From Hippasteria phrygiana (Eukaryota; Echinodermata; Asteroidea; Valvatida; Goniasteridae), in the NCBI GenBank assembly GCA_037893225.1, contig JAZGUH010000451.1, positions 1,134,001 to 1,198,000 on the forward strand: 64,000 nucleotides of DNA, given 5' to 3'. Shown here in pieces: positions 13,201-26,172 of this stretch. Position 1 is the stretch's first letter. Every line of letters starts with the position of its first letter. The notes under the pieces were generated by a model. It was not told the DNA's origin, made no database searches, and saw only the letters and a list, made by a program, of their open reading frames with translations. The translations under genes were made by a program, and so were the position numbers.

Positions 13201-15940
13201 AACGCACACAGAGTTTATGGGAAGAAATTTGTTGCGAGGTTTGAATTTTCTCGAAGAGTTCTCACGCTGTGAAGCTGGCGATGGTCTCAAATTGTTGCGC
13301 TAGATCTAAGCTACCCATACGTGTGAAAATTGCTGGATTTGGTCAATATCCCAGTAAATTATGAACAGGGAAAGGAGGGGCGTTCATTTGAAAATGTGGC
13401 AAACGTTAAGCAGCCACAATGCAGTAAACGCGAGAACGCACACAGAGTTCACGGGAAGAACTTTGTTGCGAGGTTTGAATTTTCTCGAAGAGTTCTAACG
13501 CTGTGAAGCTGGCGATGGTCTGAAATTGTTGCGCTAGATCTAAGCTACCCATAAGTGTGAAAATTACTGGATTTGGTCCATATACCATTCAATTATGAAC
13601 TGGGAAAGGAGGGGCGTTCATCTGAAAATGTGGCAAACGTTAAGCAGCCACAATGCAGTAAACCGGAGAACGCACACAGAGTTCACGGGAAGAATTTTTT
13701 TGCGAGGTTTGAATTTTCTCGAAGAGTTCTAACGCTGTGAAGCTGGCGATGGTCTCAAATTGTTGCGCTAGATCTAAGCTACCCATACGTGTAAAAATTA
13801 CTGGATTTGTTCAATATACCATTCGATTATGAACAGGGAAAGGAGGGGCGTTCATCTGAAAATTTGGCAAACGTTAAGCAGTCACAATGCAGTAAACGGG
13901 AGAACGCACACAGAGTTCACAGAAGGAAATTTGTTGCGAGGTTTGAATTTTCTCGAAGAGTTCTAACGCTGTGAAGCTGGCGATGGTCTCAAATTGTTGC
14001 GCTAGATCTAAGCTACCCATACGTGTAACAATTACTGGATTTGTTCAATATACCATTCAATTATGAACAGGGAAAGGAGGGGCGTTCATCTGAAAATGTG
14101 GCAAACGTTAAGCAGTCACAATGAAGTAAACGGGAGAACGCACACAGAGTTTATGGGAAGAAATTTGTTGCCAGGTTTGAATTTTCTCGAAGAGTTCTCA
14201 CGCTGTGAAGCTAGCGATGGTCTCAAATTGTTGCGCTAGATCTAAGCTACCCATACGTGTGAAAATTGCTGGATTTGGTCAATATCCCAGTAAATTATGA
14301 ACAGGGAAAGGAGGGGCGTTCATTTGAAAATGTGGCAAACGTTAAGCAGTCACAATGCAGTAAACGGGAGAACGCACACAGAGTTCACGGGAAGAAATTA
14401 GTTGCGAGATTTGAATTTTCTCGAAGAGTTCTAACGCTGTGAAGCTGGCGATGGTCTCAAATTGTTGCCCTAGATCTAAGCTACCCATAAGTGTGAAAAT
14501 TACTGGATTTGGTCAATATACCATTCAATTATGAACAGGGAAAGGAGGGGCGTTCATCTGAAAATGTGGCAAACGTTAAGCAGCCACAATGCAGTAAACC
14601 GGAGAACGCACACAGAGTTCACAGGAAGAAATTTGTTGCGAGGTTTGAATTTTCTCGAAGAGTTCTCACGCTGTGAAGCTGGCGATGGTCTCAAATTGTT
14701 GCGCTAGATCTAAGCTACCCATACGTGTAAAAATTACTGGATTTGTTCAATATACCATTCAATTATGAACAGGGAAAGGAGGGGCGTTCATCTGAAAATT
14801 TGGCAAACGTTAAGCAGTCACAATGCAGTAAACGGGAGAACGCACACAGAGTTCATGGGAAAAACATTGTTGCGAGGTTTGAATTTTCTCGAAGAGTTCT
14901 AACGCTGTGAAGCTGGCGATGGTCTGAAATTGTTGCGCTATATCTAAGCTACCCGTAAGTGTGAAAATTGCTGGATTTGGTCAATATCCCATTAAATTAT
15001 GAACAGGGAAAGGAGGGGCGTTCATCTGAAAATGTGGCAAACGTTAAGCAGCCACAATGCAGTAAACCGGAGAACGCACACAGAGTTTATGGGAAGAAAT
15101 TTGTTGCGAGGTTTGAATTTTCTCGAAGAGTTCTCACGCTGTGAAGCTGGCGATGGTCTCAAATTGTTGCGCTAGATCTAAGCTACCCATACGTGTGAAA
15201 ATTGCTGGATTTGGTCAATATCCCAGTAAATTATGAACAGGGAAAGGAGGGGCGTTCATTTGAAAATGTGGCAAACGTTAAGCAGCCACAATGCAGTAAA
15301 CGCGAGAACGCACACAGAGTTCACGGGAAGAACTTTGTTGCGAGGTTTGAATTTTCTCGAAGAGTTCTAACGCTGTGAAGCTGGCGATGGTCTGAAATTG
15401 TTGCGCTAGATCTAAGCTACCCATAAGTGTGAAAAGTACTGGATTTGGTCCATATACCATTCAATTATGAACAGGGAAAGGAGGGGCGTTCATCTGAAAA
15501 TGTGGCAAACGTTAAGCAGCCACAATGCAGTAAACCGGAGAACGCACACAGAGTTTATGGGAAGAAATTTGTTGCGAGGTTTGAATTTTCTCGAAGAGTT
15601 CTCACGCTGTGAAGCTGGCGATGGTCTCAAATTGTTGCGCTAGATCTAAGCTACCCATACGTGTGAAAATTGCTGGATTTGGTCAATATCCCAGTAAATT
15701 ATGAACAGGGAAAGGAGGGGCGTTCATTTGAAAATGTGGCAAACGTTAAGCAGCCACAATGCAGTAAACGCGAGAACGCACACAGAGTTCACGGGAAGAA
15801 CTTTGTTGCGAGGTTTGAATTTTCTCGAAGAGTTCTAACGCTGTGAAGCTATCGATGGTCTGAAATTGTTGCGCTAGATCTAAGCTACCCATGAGTGTGA
15901 AAATTACTGGATTTGGTCCATATACCATTCAATTATGAAC
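4240..15940 (+). repeat. 2340-bp higher-order repeat, five 10-monomer units
   Basis: A diagnostic T (GAACTGGG in place of GAACAGGG) occurs at 4240, 6581, 8921, 11261 and 13601. Units are therefore about 4240-6580 (2341 bp, with one extra G near 4293), 6581-8920, 8921-11260, 11261-13600 and 13601-15940. Copies differ only by scattered single bases, for example near 6678, 10225, 10804, 12641, 13695, 15435, 15851 and 15892, while the ten monomers inside one unit differ from each other at many positions. That contrast defines a higher-order repeat that has homogenised recently. Confidence 0.92.
5641..6576 (+). repeat. tandemly duplicated dimer (2 x 468 bp) inside the HOR unit
   Basis: 5641-6108 and 6109-6576 are two near-identical dimers. 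Each has a TTTATGGG monomer followed by a monomer with AACGCGAG and GAAGAACTTTG. The same doubled dimer is in all later units. The copy at about 3750-4230 has it once, which suggests an 8-monomer ancestor expanded to 10 before amplification. Confidence 0.8.
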
Positions 15941-18900
15941 AGGGAAAGGAGGGGCGTTCATCTGAAAATGTGGCAAACGTTAAGCAGCCACAATGCAGTA
16001 AACCGGAGAACGCACACAGAGTTTATGGGAAGAAATTTGTTGCGAGGTTTGAATTTTCTCGAAGAGTTCTCACGCTGTGAAGCTGGCGATGGTCTCAAAT
16101 TGTTGCGCTAGATCTAAGCTACCCATACGTGTGAAAATTGCTGGATTTGGTCAATATCCCAGTAAATTATGAACAGGGAAAGGAGGGGCGTTCATTTGAA
16201 AATGTGGCAAACGTTAAGCAGTCACAATGCAGTAAACGGAAGAACGCACACAGAGTTCACGGGAAGAAATCTGTTGCGAGGTTTGAATTTTCTCGAAGAG
16301 TTCTCACGCTATGAAGCTAGCGATGGTCTCAAATTGTTGCGCTAGATCTAAGCTACCCATACGTGTGAAAATTACTGGATTTGGTCAATATCCCATTCAA
16401 TTATGAACAGGGAAAGGAGGGGCGTTCATCTGAAAATTTGGCAAACGTTAAGCAGTCACAATGCAGTAAACGGGAGAACGCACACAGAGTTCATGGGAAA
16501 AACATTGTTGCGAGGTTTGAATTTTCTCGAAGAGTTCTCACGCTATGAAGCTGGCGATGGTCTCAAATTGTTGCGCTAGATCTAAGCTACCCATACGTGT
16601 GAAAAATACTGGATTTGGTCAATATCCCATTCAATTATGAACAGGGAAAGGAGGGGCGTTCATCTGAAAATGTGGCAAACGTTAAGCAGTCACAATGCTG
16701 TAAACGGAAGAACGCACACAGAGTTCAGAGAAGGAAATTTGTTGCGAGGTTTGAATTTTCTCGAAGAGTTCTAACGCTGTGAAGCTGGCGATGATCTGAA
16801 ATTGTTGCGCTATTTCTAAGCTACCCGTAAGTGTGAACATTACTGCATTTGGTCAATATCCCATTAAATTATGAGCAGGGAAAGGAAGGGCGTTCATCTC
16901 AAAATGTGGCAAACGTTAAGCAGTCACAATGCAGTAAACGGAAGAACGCACACAGAGTTCACGGGAAGAAATTTGTTGCGAGGTTTGAATTTTCTCGAAG
17001 AGTTCTAACGCTGTGAAGCTGGCGATGGTCCCAAATTGTTGCGCTAGATCTAAGCTACCCATACGTGTGAAAATTGCTGTATTTGGTTAATATCCCATTC
17101 AATTATGAACAGGGAAAGGAGGGGCGTTCATCTGAATATTTGGCAAACGTTAAGCAGCCACAATGCAGTAAACGGGAGAACGCACACAGAGTTCACGGGA
17201 AGAACTTTGTTGCGAGCTTTGAATTTTCTCGAAGAGTTCTAACGCTGTGAGACTGGCGATTGTCTCAAATTGTTGCGCTAGATCTAAGCTACTCATACGT
17301 GTGAAAATTGCTGTATTTGGTCAATATCCTATTACATTATGAACAGGGAAAGGAGGGGCGTTCATCTGAAAATGTGGCAAACGTTAAGCAGTCACAATGA
17401 AGTAAACGGGAGAACGCACACAGAGTTTATGTGAAGAAATTTGTTGCGAGGTTTGAATTTTCTCGAAGAGTTCTCACGCTGTGAAGCTGACGATGGTCTC
17501 AAATTGTTGCGCTAGATCTAAGCTACCCATACTTGTGAAAATTGCTGGATTTGGTCAATATCCCAGTAAATTATGAACAGGGAAAGGAGGGGCGTTCATT
17601 TGAAAATGTGGCAAACGTTAAGCAGCCACAATGCAGTAAACGGGAGAACGCACACAGAGTTCACGGGAAGAACTTTGTTGCGAGGTTTGAATTTTCTCGA
17701 AGAGTTCTCACGCTATGAAGCTGGCGATGGTCTCAAATTGTTGCGCTAGATCTAAGCTACCCATACGTGTACAAATTACTGGATTTGGTCAATATCTCAT
17801 TCAAATATGAACAGGGAAAGGAGGGTCGTTCATCTGAAAATGTGGCAAACGTTAAGCAGTCACAATGCAGTAAACGGAAAAACGCACACAGAGTTCACAG
17901 GAAGAAATTTGTTGCAAGGTTTGAATTTTCTCGAAGAGTTCTAACGCTGTGAAGCTGGCGATGGTCTCAAATTGTTGCGCTAGATCTAAGCTACCCATAC
18001 GTGTGAAAATTACTGGATTTGGTCAATATCCCATTCAATTATGAACAGGGAAAAGAGGGGCGTTCATCTGAAAATTTGGCAAACGTTAAGCAGTCACAAT
18101 GAAGTAAACCGGAGAACGCAAACAGAGTTTATGGGAAGAAATTTGTTGCGAGGTTTGAATTTTCTCGAAGAGTTCTCACGCTGTGAAGCTGGCGATGGTC
18201 TGAAATTGTTGCGCTAGATCTAAGCTACCCATAAGTGTGAAAATTACTGGATTTGGTCAATATCCCATTCAATTATGAACAGGGAAAGGAGGGGCGTTCA
18301 TCTGAAAATGTGGCAAACGTTAAGCAGCCACAATGCAGTAAACCGGAGAACGCACACAGAGTTCATGGGAAAAACTTTGTTGCGAGGTTTGAATTTTCTC
18401 GAAGAGTTCTCACGCTATGAAGCTGGCGATGGTCTCAAATTGTTGCGCTAGATCTAAGCTACCCATACGTGTGAAAAATACTGGATTTGGTCAATATCCC
18501 ATTCAATTATGAACAGGGAAAGGAGGGGCGTTCATCTGAAAATGTGGCAAACGTTAAGCAGCCACAATGCAGTAAACCGGAGAACGCACACAGAGTTCAT
18601 GGGAAGAACTTTGTTGCCAGGTTTGAATTTTCTCGAAGAGTTCTAACGCTGTGAGACTGGCGATTGTCTCAAATTGTTGCGCTAGATCTAAGCTACTCAT
18701 ACGTGTGAAAATTGCTAGATTTGGTCAATATCCCATTACATTATGAACAGGGAAAGGAGGGGCGTTCATCTGAAAATGTGGCAAACGTTAAGCAGTCACA
18801 ATGAAGTAAACGGGAGAACGCACACAGAGTTTATGGGAAGAAATTTGTTGCGAGGTTTGAATTTTCTCAAAGAGTTCTCACGCTGTGAAGCTGGCGATGG

Positions 18901-21900
18901 TCTCAAATTGTTGCGCTAGATCTAAGCTACCCATACGTGTGAAAATTGCTGGATTTGGTCAATATCCCAGTAAATTATGAACAGGGAAAGGAGGGGCGTT
19001 CATTTGAAAATGTGGCAAACGTTAAGCAGCCACAATGCAGTAAACGGGAGAACGCACACAGAGTTCACGGGACGAACTTTGTTGCGAGGTTTGAATTTTC
19101 TCGAAGAGTTCTAACGCTGTGAAGCTGGCGATGGTCTGAAATTGTTGCGCTAGATCTAAGCTACCCATAAGTGTGAAAATTACTGGATTTGGTCAATATA
19201 CCATTCAATTATGAACAGGGAAAGGAGGGGCGTTCATCTGAAAATGTGGCAAACGTTAAGCAGCCACAATGCAGTAAACCGGAGAACGCACACAGAGTTC
19301 ACAGGAAGAAATTTGTTGCGAGGTTTGAATTTTCTCGAAGAGTTCTCACGCTGTGAAGCTGGCGATGGTCTCAAATTGTTGCGCTAGATCTAAGCTACCC
19401 ATACGTGTAAAAATTACTGGATTTGTTCAATATACCATTCAATTATGAACAGGGAAAGGAGGGGCGTTCATCTGAAAATTTGGCAAACGTTAAGCAGTCA
19501 CAATGCAGTAAACGGGAGAACGCACACAGAGTTCATGGGAAAAACATTGTTGCGAGGTTTGAATTTTCTCGAAGAGTTTTAACGCTGTGAAGCTGGCGAT
19601 GGTCTGAAATTGTTGCGCTCTATCTAAGCTACCCGTAAGTGTGAAAATTGCTGGATTTGGTCAATATCCCATTAAATTATGAACAGGGAAAGGAGGGGCG
19701 TTCATCTCATAATGTGGCAAACGTTAAGCAGTCACAATGCAGTAAACGGAAGAACGCACACAGAGTTCACGGGAAGAAATCTGTTGCGAGGTTTGAATTT
19801 TCTCGAAGAGTTCTCACGCTATGAAGCTAGCGATGGTCTCAAATTGTTGCGCTAGATCTAAGCTACCCATACGTGTGAAAATTACTGGATTTGGTCAATA
19901 TCCCATTCAATTATGAACAGGGAAAGGAGGGGCGTTCATCTCAAAATGTGGCAAACGTTAAGCAGCCACAATGCAGTAAACCGGAGAACGCACACAGAGT
20001 TCACGGGAAGAAATTTTTTGAGAGGTTTGAATTTTCTCGAAGAGTTCTAACGCTGTGAAGCTGGCGATGGTCTCAAATTGTTGCGCTAGATCTAAGCTAC
20101 CCATACGTGTAAAAAATACTGGATTTGTTCAATATACCATTTAATTATGAACAGGGAAAGGAGGGGCGTTCATCTGAAAATTTGGCAAACGTTAAGCAGT
20201 CACAATGCAGTAAACGGGAGAACGCACACAGAGTTCATGGGAAAAACATTGTTGCGAGGTTTGAATTTTCTCGAAGAGTTCTCACGCTATGAAGCTGGCG
20301 ATGGTCTCAAATTGTTGCGCTAGATCTAAGCTACCCATACGTGTGAAAAATACTGGATTTGGTCAATATCCCATTCAATTATGAACAGGGAAAGGAGGGG
20401 CGTTCATCTGAAAATGTGGCAAACGTTAAGCAGTCACAATGCTGTAAACGGAAGAACGCACACAGAGTTCAGAGAAGGAAATTTGTTGCGAGGTTTGAAT
20501 TTTCTCGAAGAGTTCTAACGCTGTGAAGCTGGCGATGGTCTGAAATTGTTGCGCTATTTCTAAGCTACCCGTAAGTGTGAACATTACTGGATTTGGTCAA
20601 TATCCCATTAAATTATGAGCAGGGAAAGGAGGGGCGTTCATCTCAAAATGTGGCAAACGTTAAGCAGTCACAATGCAGTAAACGGAAGAACGCACACAGA
20701 GTTCACGGGAAGAAATTTGTTGCGAGGTTTGAATTTTCTCGAAGAGTTCTAACGCTGTGAAGCTGGCGATGGTCCCAAATTGTTGCGCTAGATCTAAGCT
20801 ACCCATACGTGTGAAAATTGCTGGATTTGGTCAATATCCCAGTAAATTATGAACAGGGAAAGGAGGGGCGTTCATTTGAAAATGTGGCAAACGTTAAGCA
20901 GCCACAATGCAGTAAACGGGAGAACGCACACAGAGTTCACGGGAAGAACTTTGTTGCGAGGTTTGAATTTTCTCGAAGAGTTCTCACGCTGTGAAGCTGA
21001 CGATGGTCTCAAATTGTTGCGCTAGATCTAAGGTACCCATACGTGTGAAAATTGCTGGATTTGGTCAATATCCCAGTAAATTATGAACAGGGAAAGGAGG
21101 GGCGTTCATCTGAAAATTTGGCAAACGTTAAGCAGTCACAATGCAGTAAACGGGAGAACGCACACAGAGTTCATGGGAAAAAAATTGTTGCGAGGTTTGA
21201 ATTTTCTCAAAGAGTTCTCACGCTATGAAGCTGGCGATGGTCTCAAATTGTTGCGCTAGATCTAAGCTACCCATACGTGTACAAATTACTGGATTTGGTC
21301 AATATCTCATTCAAATATGAACAGGGAAAGGAGGGTCGTTCATCTGAAAATGTGGCAAACGTTAAGCAGTCACAATGCAGTAAACGGAAAAACGCACACA
21401 GAGTTCACAGGAAGAAATTTGTTGCAAGGTTTGAATTTTCTCGAAGAGTTCTAACGCTGTGAAGCTGGCGATGGTCTCAAATTGTTGCGCTAGATCTAAG
21501 CTACCCATACGTGTGAAAATTACTGGATTTGGTCAATATCCCATTCAATTATGAACAGGGAAAAGAGGGGCGTTCATCTGAAAATTTGGCAAACGTTAAG
21601 CAGTCACAATGAAGTAAACCGGAGAACGCAAACAGAGTTTATGGGAAGAAATTTGTTGCGAGGTTTGAATTTTCTGGAAGAGTTCTCACGCTGTGAAGCT
21701 GGCGATGGTCTGAAATTGTTGCGCTAGATCTAAGCTACCCATAAGTGTGAAAATTACTGGATTTGGTCAATATCCCATTCAATTATGAACAGGGAAAGGA
21801 GGGGCGTTCATCTGAAAATGTGGCAAACGTTAAGCAGTCACAATGCAGTAAACGGAAGAACGCACACAGAGTTCAGAGAAGGAAATTTGTTGCGAGGTTT

Positions 21901-24900
21901 GAATTTTCTCGAAGAGTTCTAACGCTGTGAAGCTGGCGATGGTCTGAAATTGTTGCGCTATTTCTAAGCTACCCGTAAGTGTGAACATTACTGGATTTGG
22001 TCAATATCCCAGTAAATTATGAGCAGGGAAAGGAGGGGCGTTCATCTCAAAATGTGGCAAACGTTAAGCAGTCACAATGCAGTAAACGGAAGAACGCACA
22101 CAGAGTTCACGGGAAGAAATTTGTTGCGAGGTTTGAATTTTCTCGAAGAGTTCTAACGCTGTGAAGCTGGCGATGGTCCCAAATTGTTGCGCTAGATCTA
22201 AGCTACCCATACGTGTGAAAATTGCTGGATTTGGTCAATATCCCAGTAAATTATGAACAGGGAAAGGAGGGGCGTTCATTTGAAAATGTGGCAAACGTTA
22301 AGCAGCCACAATGCAGTAAACGGGAGAACGCACACAGAGTTCACGGGAAGAACTTTGTTGCGAGGTTTGAATTTTCTCGAAGAGTTCTAACGCTGTGGAG
22401 CTGGCGATGGTCTCAAATTGTTGCGCTAGATCTAAGCTACCCATACGTGTAAAAATTACTGGATTTGGTCAATATACCATTCGATTATGAACAGGGAAAG
22501 GAGGGGCGTTCATCTGAAAATTTGGCAAACGTTAAGCAGTCACAATGCAGTAAACGGGAGAACGCACACAGAGTTCATGGGAAAAAAATTGTTGCGAGGT
22601 TTGAATTTTCTCAAAGAGTTCTCACGCTATGAAGCTGGCGATGGTCTCAAATTGTTGCGCTAGATCTAAGCTACCTATACGTGTACAAATTACTGGATTT
22701 GGTCAATATCTCATTCAAATATGAACAGGGAAAGGAGGGTCGTTCATCTGAAAATGTGGCAAACGTTAAGCAGTCACAATGCAGTAAACGGAAAAACGCA
22801 CACAGAGTTCACAGGAAGAAATTTGTTGCGAGGTTTGAATTTTCTCGAAGAGTTCTAACGCTGTGAAGCTGGCGATGGTCTCAAATTGTTGCGCTAGATC
22901 TAAGCTACCCATAAGTGTGAAAATTACTGGATTTGGTCAATATCCCATTCAATTATGAAGAGGGAAAAGAGGGGCGTTCATCTGAAAATTTGGCAAACGT
23001 TAAGCAGTCACAATGAAGTAAACCGGAGAACGCAAACAGAGTTTATGGGAAGAAATTTGTTGCGAGGTTTGAATTTTCTCGAAGAGTTCTCACGCTGTGA
23101 AGCTGGCGACGGTCTCAAATTGTTGCGCTAGATCTAAGCTACCCATAAGTGTGAAAATTACTGGATTTGGTCAATATCCCATTCAATTATGAACAGGGAA
23201 AGGAGGGGCGTTCATCTGAAAATGTGGCAAACGTTAAGCAGCCACAATGCAGTAAACCGGAGAACGCACACAGAGTTCATGGGAAGAACTTTGTTGCGAG
23301 GTTTGAATTTTCTCGAAGAGTTCTAACGCTGTGAGACTGGCGATTGTCTCAAATTGTTGCGCTAGATCTAAGCTACTCATACGTGTGAAAATTGCTAGAT
23401 TTGGTGAATATCCCATTCAATTATGAAGAGGGAAAAGAGGGGCGTTCATCTGAAAATTTGGCAAACGTTAAGCAGTCACAATGAAGTAAACCGGAGAACG
23501 CAAACAGAGTTTATGGGAAGAAATTTGTTGCGAGGTTTGAATTTTCTCGAAGAGTTCTCACGCTGTGAAGCTGGCGACGGTCTCAAATTGTTGCGCTAGA
23601 TCTAAGCTACCCATAAGTGTGAAAATTACTGGATTTGGTCAATATCCCATTCAATTATGAACAGGGAAAGGAGGGGCGTTCATCTGAAAATGTGGCAAAC
23701 GTTAAGCAGCCACAATGCAGTAAACGGGAGAACGCACACAGAGTTCATGGGAAGAACTTTGTTGCGAGGTTTGAATTTTCTCGAAGAGTTCTAACGCTGT
23801 GAGACTGGCGATTGTCTCAAATTGTTGCGCTAGATCTAAGCTACTCATACGTGTGAAAATTGCTGGATTTGGTCAATATCCCATTACATTATGAACAGGG
23901 AAAGGAGGGGCGTTCATCTGAAAATGTGGCAAACGTTAAGCAGTCACAATGAAGTAAACGGGAGAACGCACACAGAGTTTATGGGAAGAAATTTGTTGCG
24001 AGGTTTGAATTTTCTCGAAGAGTTCTCACGCTGTGAAGCTGGCGATGGTCTCAAATTGTTGCGCTAGATCTAAGCTACCCATACGTGTGAAAATTGCTGG
24101 ATTTGGTCAATATCCCAGTAAATTATGAACAGGGAAAGGAGGGGCGTTCATTTGAAAATGTGGCAAACGTTAAGCAGCCACAATGCAGTAAACGGGAGAA
24201 CGCACACAGAGTTCACGGGACGAACTTTGTTGCGAGGTTTGAATTTTCTCGAAGAGTTCTAACGCTGTGAAGCTGGCGATGGTCTGAAATTGTTGCGCTA
24301 GATCTAAGCTACCCATAAGTGTGAAAATTACTGGATTTGGTCAATATACCATTCAATTATGAACAGGGAAAGGAGGGGCGTTCATCTGAAAATGTGGCAA
24401 ACGTTAAGCAGCCACAATGCAGTAAACCGGAGAACGCACACAGAGTTTATGGGAAGAAATTTGTTGCGAGGTTTGAATTTTCTCGAAGAGTTCTCACGCT
24501 GTGAAGCTGGCGATGGTCTCAAATTGTTGCGCTAGATCTAAGCTACCCATCCGTGTGAAAATTGCTGGATTTGGTCAATATCCCAGTAAATTATGAACAG
24601 GGAAAGGAGGGGCGTTCATCTGAAAATTTGGCAAACGTTAAGCAGCCACAATGCAGTATACGCGAGAACGCACACAGAGTTCACGGGAAGAAATTTTTTG
24701 AGAGGTTTGAATTTTCTCGAAGAGTTCTAATGCTGTGAAGCTGGCGATGGTCTCAAATTGTTGCGCTAGATCTAAGCTACCCATACGTGTAAAAATTACT
24801 GGATTTGTTCAATATACCATTTAATTATGAACAGGGAAAGGAGGGGCGTTCATCTGAAAATTTGGCAAACGTTAAGCAGTCACAATGCAGTAAACGGGAG

Positions 24901-25039
24901 AACGCACACAGAGTTCATGGGAAAAACATTGTTGCGAGGTTTGAATTTTCTCGAAGAGTTCTCACGCTATGAAGCTGGCGATGGTCTCAAATTGTTGCGC
25001 TAGATCTAAGCTACCCATACGTGTGAAAAATACTGGATT
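15941..25039 (+). repeat. mosaic satellite segment
   Basis: Monomer variants are arranged without one dominant period. Blocks recur at 3510 bp (15 monomers): the GAAATCTG monomer at 16261 and 19771, and the GTACAAATTACTGG monomer at 17769 and 21279. The latter recurs again 1404 bp further on. A dimer duplication of 468 bp lies around 22950-23890, marked by GAAGAGGGAAAAGAGG near 22959 and 23427. All monomers remain in the same orientation. Nothing other than satellite was seen. Confidence 0.8.
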
Positions 25040-25807
25040 TGGTCCATATAGCATTCAATTATGAACTGGGAAAGGAGGGGCGTTCATCTGAAAATGTGGC
25101 AAACGTTAAGCAGCCACAATGCAGTAAACCGGAGAACGCACACAGAGTTCACGGGAAGAAATTGTTTGCGAGGTTTGAATTTTCTCGAAGAGTTCTAACG
25201 CTGTGAAGCTGGCGATGGTCTCAAATTGTTGCGCTAGATCTAAGCTACCCATACGTGTAAAAATTACTGGATTTGTTCAATATACCATTCGATTATGAAC
25301 AGGGAAAGGAGGGGCGTTCATCTGAAAATTTGGCAAACGTTAAGCAGTCACAATGCAGTAAACGGGAGAACGCACACAGAGTTCACAGAAGGAAATTTGT
25401 TGCGAGGTTTGAATTTTCTCGAAGAGTTCTAACGCTGTGAAGCTGGCGATGGTCTCAAATTGTTGCGCTAGATCTAAGCTACCCATACGTGTAACAATTA
25501 CTGGATTTGTTCAATATACCATTCAATTATGAACAGGGAAAGGAGGGGCGTTCATCTGAAAATGTGGCAAACGTTAAGCAGTCACAATGAAGTAAACGGG
25601 AGAACGCACACAGAGTTTATGGGAAGAAATTTGTTGCGAGGTTTGAATTTTCTCGAAGAGTTCTCACGCTGTGAAGCTAGCGATGGTCTCAAATTGTTGC
25701 GCTAGATCTAAGCTACCCATACGTGTGAAAATTGCTGGATTTGGTCAATATCCCAGTAAATTATGAACAGGGAAAGGAGGGGCGTTCATTTGAAAATGTG
25801 GCAAACG
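25040..25807 (+). repeat. HOR fragment left of the transposon
   Basis: The GAACTGGG marker at 25067 is followed by the same monomer order as 4240 to about 4981 (CGATTATG, then TTCACAGAAGG, then GTAACAATTACTGG, then CCCAGTAAATTATG with CATTTGAAAATG). It is a part copy of the 2340-bp repeat. The repeat resumes in phase at 28780 with the AAATTAGTTGCGAGATTTG monomer. Confidence 0.85.
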
Positions 25808-25811
25808 TTAA
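25808..25811. repeat. TTAA target site duplication, left
   Basis: TTAA lies between satellite AAACG and the first base of the transposon. The piggyBac superfamily inserts at and duplicates TTAA. The matching copy is at 28776-28779. Confidence 0.95.
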
Positions 25812-25828
25812 CCCTTTGAACCCTAAAT
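25812..25828 (+). repeat. left terminal inverted repeat (17 bp)
   Basis: CCCTTTGAACCCTAAAT pairs without mismatch with the reverse complement of 28756-28772. It starts CCC, like other piggyBac ends, directly after TTAA. Confidence 0.95.
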
Positions 25829-26172
25829 TATTTATGCGCAATGACACCATGACCCTGAGTTATTTGCATATATGACCATATTTTTGCATATTTTGAGTTT
25901 TCAACTTTACCTTACTCTTATTAGTATAAATTATGCATGCACACATGTTTGTTTGATCGAATAAAGGTTGTCTAACATGTATATATCAATATGGTCAACA
26001 GATCAATAAATACAAAATATTGTTTGGTTGACGTAACCATGGAAACGGGACCAGTTTTTTTCATATTTTGTTTTTGTCTTTTTTTGTTGGGGGGGGGGGG
26101 GGGGGGTGGTGTTATTTAGTCAGGATTACACAAACCAAACACTGTTTTTTGCTGTATATTTGCTCACTTACC
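25829..26172. other. left noncoding region of transposon (3' of transposase)
   Basis: AT-rich sequence with no reading frame of note. TTTGCATAT occurs twice (25863-25871 and 25883-25891), as direct subterminal repeats that could be transposase contacts. On the minus strand a CATAAA, a weak polyadenylation variant, lies at 25831-25836, just inside the left inverted repeat. A strong 5' splice-site match (GGTAAGTG) starts immediately after the transposase stop on the minus strand (26172 downward), so the 3' untranslated region might be spliced. The AATAAA motifs here are on the plus strand and are the wrong way round for the gene. Confidence 0.5.
26089..26106 (+). repeat. poly-G run (18 G)
   Basis: Eighteen consecutive G on the plus strand (C in the transposase transcript) sit inside the 3' noncoding part of the element, after a T-rich stretch. 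The exact length is prone to sequencing or assembly error. Confidence 0.9.

Larger units (their letters stand above)
1..25807 (+). repeat. 234-bp satellite DNA array, left arm
   Basis: About 110 head-to-tail monomers, with recurring landmarks such as GAACAGGGAAAGGAGGGGCG, AAACGTTAAGCAG, TTTGAATTTTCTCGAAGAG and CTAGATCTAAGCTACC at 234-bp spacing. No monomer is inverted. Monomers differ at a limited set of positions, for example TTCACGGG / TTTATGGG / TTCATGGG / TTCAGAGA and CGCTAGATC / CGCTATATC / CGCTATTTC, while long blocks between them hardly vary. Stop codons occur in all frames in most monomers. The few 60-76 codon open stretches arise only where a monomer lost a stop, and many begin at GTG or TTG, so no protein is expected. 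Function is unknown: a centromeric, pericentromeric or other heterochromatic block are all possible. Confidence 0.98.

Noticed and set aside
1..25807. CRISPR array
   Set aside because: Repeat units are contiguous 234-bp satellite monomers with no unique spacers and no cas genes.
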